A stretch of 8,841 bases of DNA, from assembly GCA_041745535.1 (NCBI GenBank), contig JBGTIS010000309.1:1-8841 (forward strand). Direction: 5' to 3'. The translations under genes were made by a program, and so were the position numbers. This DNA is from JBGTIS01 sp041745535. GTDB taxonomy: Bacteria; Bacteroidota; Bacteroidia; Cytophagales; Cyclobacteriaceae. Under the pieces are notes generated by a model, which was not told the origin of the DNA, did not search any database, and saw nothing but the letters and a program-made list of their open reading frames with translations. This document shows positions 7,201 through 8,841 of the stretch, piece by piece; position 1 is the stretch's first letter, and every line of letters begins with the position of its first letter.

Positions 7201-8841
7201 ATCCCAGTACCGGTGAAGCAGGCACGCAGGTTACCATCAACGGACAAAAATTTGGCGATAATCCAAACCTGGTAACAGTTCGGTTTGGCAAGGGAATCCT
7301 GAGTGGAATAACACTGGTAGATACTGAAAACATTACTTTTCAGGTACCTGATAGCTTACCTGGAAATTATGATGTATCGGTTACTGTAAATGGCCTTGCA
7401 TCAAACACCAGAACATTTACAATTTCCAGCGTCCTTTCTCCTGTAGTATCCGCACTAACACCCGATTCTGTGGCTACCGGAACAGCCTTAACCATTACCG
7501 GGGAAAATTTTGGTACTGACCAAACCAAGGCTTTAGTTATTTTTACTGAAAGCGGAATTAGTATCGCTACCCTCCAAACATTTACTTCATTCACCAACCA
7601 GACCATTGGGCTAACGGTGCCTGATTTGTTAACCGGTAAATATGAGATAATTGTAAAAATAAATACCTTGGAAAGCGCGCCCAAACCCATTACGGTGGTA
7701 AGGGTACCGACCTTTACCGCTATTGATCCTAATTTTCTTTTTGAAGGAACAACCAGTACCCTCACCATTAGCGGGTCTCAGTTTGGTGCCGATCCGGCAC
7801 AAATTCTCATTACTTTTACTGATTCTGTAAATACAACCCTCAAAACTACGCTTTCACCTACCAGCGTTACTGCGGATAATCAGATTCAGTTCACATCACC
7901 GGCATTACCAGTTGGGGATTACATAGTGGACATAAGAGTGCGGGGCGTACCGGCTTCAGTAACGCATAAATTTATGGTGATACCAGAGAACAATCCATCC
8001 ATCACCTCGCTGTTGCCCGAATCAGCGTTGCCGAATCAGAATCTGACAATTTCAGGTAAGAATTTTGGAACCAATTCCAGCCTTGTTTTGGTAGTTTTCT
8101 ATCAAAGCGGTTCACCGGTAGACACCATTACAACTTTTACCACATTCACTGATTCTTCCATTGAGTTAAATATTCCGGAACTTGCTCCAGGAGGCTATAC
8201 CATTGGGGTTACCAAAGAAGGAAAATCTTCCAATACCCAATCGTTTACCATACCTAATGTTACGCCTACCCCAGTGATTGAAAGTGTTACACCCGACCGG
8301 ATAACAGCTGGCACTGCTGTTTCGCTCACCATTACAGGAAGTCAGTTAGGCACTGTAGCTGCCGACATCCTGATTACTTTTACCGATGAGGCAGACCAAA
8401 CGCATATAGAGACCGCAACCCAGGTTAAAGATGAATCAACGGTTACACTGGCCTCCCCTACGCTTTCTGCCGGCACATACACCCTTACGGCTGCTGTGAA
8501 GGAAGTTTCAGCCAGCGGTTCCCTAACCTTTGTGGTATCGGAACCTACAGATGATCCGGTAATTGATGATATCTCTGTTGGTGGCGGCAAAACCGATGAT
8601 CCGGTTACGATTGGCGGCAGTAATTTTGGGTTGGATCCAAAAGTATTTTTTGTAGCTGGAACTGATTCAACAGAAGCTGAAATAACCAGTAAATCTGATA
8701 CCCTGATTGTATTTGCCATTCCCGATTCACTGGCAGATGGCTCCTATACCATTGCGGTGGTGGCTTCAGTAGGCCGATTTGTAAATGTTGACGCACCCTT
8801 TACGGTTGATAATACGGCTCCCCAAATTACAGATTTGAATA
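4245..8841 (+). CDS. Giant secreted protein with SBBP and FG-GAP propellers, FnIII and IPT/TIG repeats (3' end outside window)
   Basis: The frame runs from ATG 4245 to the right edge without a stop: 1532 complete codons. The start lies 13 bases after the previous gene. A signal peptide (MRTSFIILFLLYCLQGFGQ) is cut near residue 19; Cys13 lacks a lipobox. Domains in order: SBBP-like beta-propeller repeats (about 20-495), with seven '(I/V/M/F)(Y/F)xx(G)' motifs; FG-GAP/VCBS repeats (about 508-850), with seven Asp-rich calcium loops such as DFNNDGLLD at 520; a fibronectin III-like domain (862-975) with TYFWSVQSVD; then six IPT/TIG domains (976-1521), each with a 'xxTIxGxxFG' turn or close variant. 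A further segment begins with DNTAP. Proteins of this build in Bacteroidota are surface or secreted adhesin-like factors, often exported by T9SS; the sorting domain would be past the edge, so this is unproven. No enzyme domain is seen so far. Codon use resembles that of the neighbours, with no sign of transfer. Confidence 0.95.
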   Translation, partial: MRTSFIILFLLYCLQGFGQNLQWVKSIGGNGHDGTANQLAKDGDGNIYAVGQFKGTADFGSGQVRTSTNGSFDIFIAKYTPDGTLDLVQQLSTTGDANGADILVDAEGFIYITGNYSGDFDLFFASTATQDAFIAKFDKDLNLVNEFVMTGSGEESGMSLDRDGNGNMYAVGYFTNTMDFNAGPVVDNKDPNPDPTKKTRDIWLLKLNSDFGFQYSKTMGGNKEDSPTTVKVNNNTIYLSGRFESDNFTDDSGLINKSPVKNADIFLAKLVDQGSLATISFFETFGGEGYETPQDMAIEQSASDNFIYLSGRTNDNVSFDPSSSDKIPSNKKAGFIAKYKDNGNAAGFIFAKSFGGELNSDTRNLATDRARGISLGPAGTFFVTGEFYREKITFKGDTKTFELENKNSGLNGNNVSKSDVFIVEFNKVNGNALAAYSINGPDKDDASDVLADEQGNVYVTGSFVNEATFVTGNAPVKTQSGSIAGTYLAKYASIMRQGNFSTKLSPKPNGILESQPLWADFNNDGLLDVAIVSYEDDADDVIIFYKNSGNNFTETHRKIIDSQSNFDLYAADFDNDGFVDVLVDGEIYYNQKDGSFVSTDRITTGFFSSTSLVDYNNDGLIDILLTKLDQTNNFEIPLVVLFKNAGRKTFTESTDLTVEPLFNSTNSWADFDKDGDMDLLIAGHTNFGENFIGLYVNNKGLLQKSSIGFAQLLKSYTTWGDLDNDGDLDILLSGEGNNFIYRNELASSSFTEINLSAVTDQTLNFNGPLHLGDFDNDGDADIIRSNNDNGPGMLEILSNETKGNTFSFKKIFDLQNSAFQFHGAEWVDFNKDGKLDGIIGTSEISLPIISLTNVLPKTNTLPNAPSGLSFAVDTEDPTGKTVIFSWQPGSDKETSARSLSYSIRVGTAAGGSQIMPALALPGGTRVTNQLLGNANQATSWHLTLPAFGTYFWSVQSVDQSFAGSKFAQEQSFTIVDPNTPVITALNPSTGEAGTQVTINGQKFGDNPNLVTVRFGKGILSGITLVDTENITFQVPDSLPGNYDVSVTVNGLASNTRTFTISSVLSPVVSALTPDSVATGTALTITGENFGTDQTKALVIFTESGISIATLQTFTSFTNQTIGLTVPDLLTGKYEIIVKINTLESAPKPITVVRVPTFTAIDPNFLFEGTTSTLTISGSQFGADPAQILITFTDSVNTTLKTTLSPTSVTADNQIQFTSPALPVGDYIVDIRVRGVPASVTHKFMVIPENNPSITSLLPESALPNQNLTISGKNFGTNSSLVLVVFYQSGSPVDTITTFTTFTDSSIELNIPELAPGGYTIGVTKEGKSSNTQSFTIPNVTPTPVIESVTPDRITAGTAVSLTITGSQLGTVAADILITFTDEADQTHIETATQVKDESTVTLASPTLSAGTYTLTAAVKEVSASGSLTFVVSEPTDDPVIDDISVGGGKTDDPVTIGGSNFGLDPKVFFVAGTDSTEAEITSKSDTLIVFAIPDSLADGSYTIAVVASVGRFVNVDAPFTVDNTAPQITDLN
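4302..5729 (+). repeat. Seven SBBP-like propeller blades in the giant protein
   Basis: This spans residues 20-495. Each blade has a strand like GNIYAVGQF, followed by a segment ending in '(D)xF(I/L)AK(Y/F/L)' in the typical blades (for example DIFIAKY, DAFIAKF, DIFLAKL, GFIAKY, TYLAKY). The aromatic residue of the seven '(Y/F)xx(G)' motifs falls at residues 48, 111, 169, 238, 308, 382 and 458. Seven blades would make one closed propeller. The pattern matches the SBBP (beta-propeller repeat) family. Confidence 0.75.
5766..6794 (+). repeat. Seven FG-GAP/VCBS calcium-loop repeats in the giant protein
   Basis: Loops of the form D-(F/Y/L)-(N/D)-(N/K)-D-G-x-x-D start at residues 520, 572, 614, 670, 721, 773 and 828 (for example DFDNDGFVD, DYNNDGLID, DFDKDGDMD, DLDNDGDLD, DFDNDGDAD, DFNKDGKLD). 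Spacings are 42-56 residues. The acidic side chains are those that bind calcium in integrin-type FG-GAP propellers, and seven copies fit one complete propeller. All seven loops keep the first, fifth and last Asp, so calcium binding is likely in every blade. Confidence 0.88.
6828..7169 (+). other. Fibronectin type III-like domain in the giant protein
   Basis: Residues 862-975 begin after a Pro-rich joint (LPNAPSGLSF), carry a 'VIFSWQPGSD' strand with the Trp usual for FnIII strand B, a 'LSYSIRVGT' strand and a late 'GTYFWSVQSVDQSF' strand like the FnIII F-G region. Such a domain after a VCBS propeller is frequent in Cytophagales secreted proteins. It probably serves as a spacer between propeller and stalk. 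Confidence 0.6.
7170..8807 (+). repeat. Six tandem IPT/TIG Ig-like domains in the giant protein
   Basis: Approximate bounds are residues 976-1060, 1061-1152, 1153-1246, 1247-1336, 1337-1431 and 1432-1521. Each opens with a 'P-x-(I/V/F)-x-x-(L/I/V)' strand and a G-T-x-x-T-I-x-G-x-x-F-G turn or close variant, and ends with 'GxYxxxV' and 'xxFTV'-like strands. Domains 2 and 4 share an 'FTxFT' feature and domains 3 and 5 share 'ILITFTD', suggesting a two-domain unit was duplicated. The sixth is followed by DNTAPQITDL, the start of another module cut by the window edge. Confidence 0.85.

Noticed and set aside
7367..7768. A 133-codon open frame on the - strand
   Set aside because: It lies entirely within the IPT/TIG coding region of the giant protein, whose + strand frame has clear repeated domain motifs. 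The antisense translation shows no recognisable domain, so it is a shadow.
8342..8719. A 125-codon open frame on the - strand
   Set aside because: It also overlaps the IPT/TIG repeats. Its Ser/Val/Thr-rich composition is what one expects opposite Thr/Gly/Val-rich repeats.

Overview
The window looks like a chromosomal stretch of a Bacteroidota bacterium, probably a Cytophagales-type member. Reasons: moderate G+C (roughly 40% by eye); no Shine-Dalgarno-like sequence before the starts; short signal peptides ending in the '...AQ' style of this phylum; and a large surface protein built from SBBP, FG-GAP/VCBS, fibronectin-like and IPT/TIG modules, a composition common in Cytophagales. The assignment is an inference from gene style, not from a marker gene.

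Layout. Positions 1-364 hold no convincing intact gene. They contain a 61-codon reading frame entering from the left, whose first ~27 residues weakly recall an L,D-transpeptidase, and then AT-rich sequence with short hairpins that is probably the leader of the genes to the right. From 365 to the right edge everything is on the + strand and tightly packed, with gaps of 40, 20, 108 and 13 bases. The genes are: a 208-aa exported protein made of three copies of a ~57-residue module (365-991); a 352-aa exported protein with two copies of the same kind of module and a C-terminal domain (1032-2090); a 273-aa exported protein of a family I cannot name (2111-2932); a 396-aa exported protein with an N-terminal domain resembling the C-terminal domain of the second gene, a Lys/Pro/Glu linker, a Kre9/KNH-like Ig domain and a C-terminal membrane helix (3041-4231); and a very large secreted protein that is still open after 1532 codons (4245-8841).

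The large protein is the most recognisable. After its signal peptide come seven SBBP-like blades, seven FG-GAP/VCBS calcium-loop repeats, a fibronectin III-like domain and at least six IPT/TIG domains. It therefore appears to carry two complete seven-bladed beta-propellers followed by an Ig-like stalk. It is probably displayed on the cell surface or released, perhaps through the type IX secretion system (T9SS), whose C-terminal sorting signal would lie beyond the window.

Together the five genes look like one operon for envelope or surface proteins. The four small proteins share modules with one another, which suggests they evolved and act together, and the membrane-anchored fourth protein could serve the large fifth one. 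No enzyme active site, RNA gene, CRISPR array, insertion sequence or transposase is visible. The exact function of the cluster cannot be read from the sequence.
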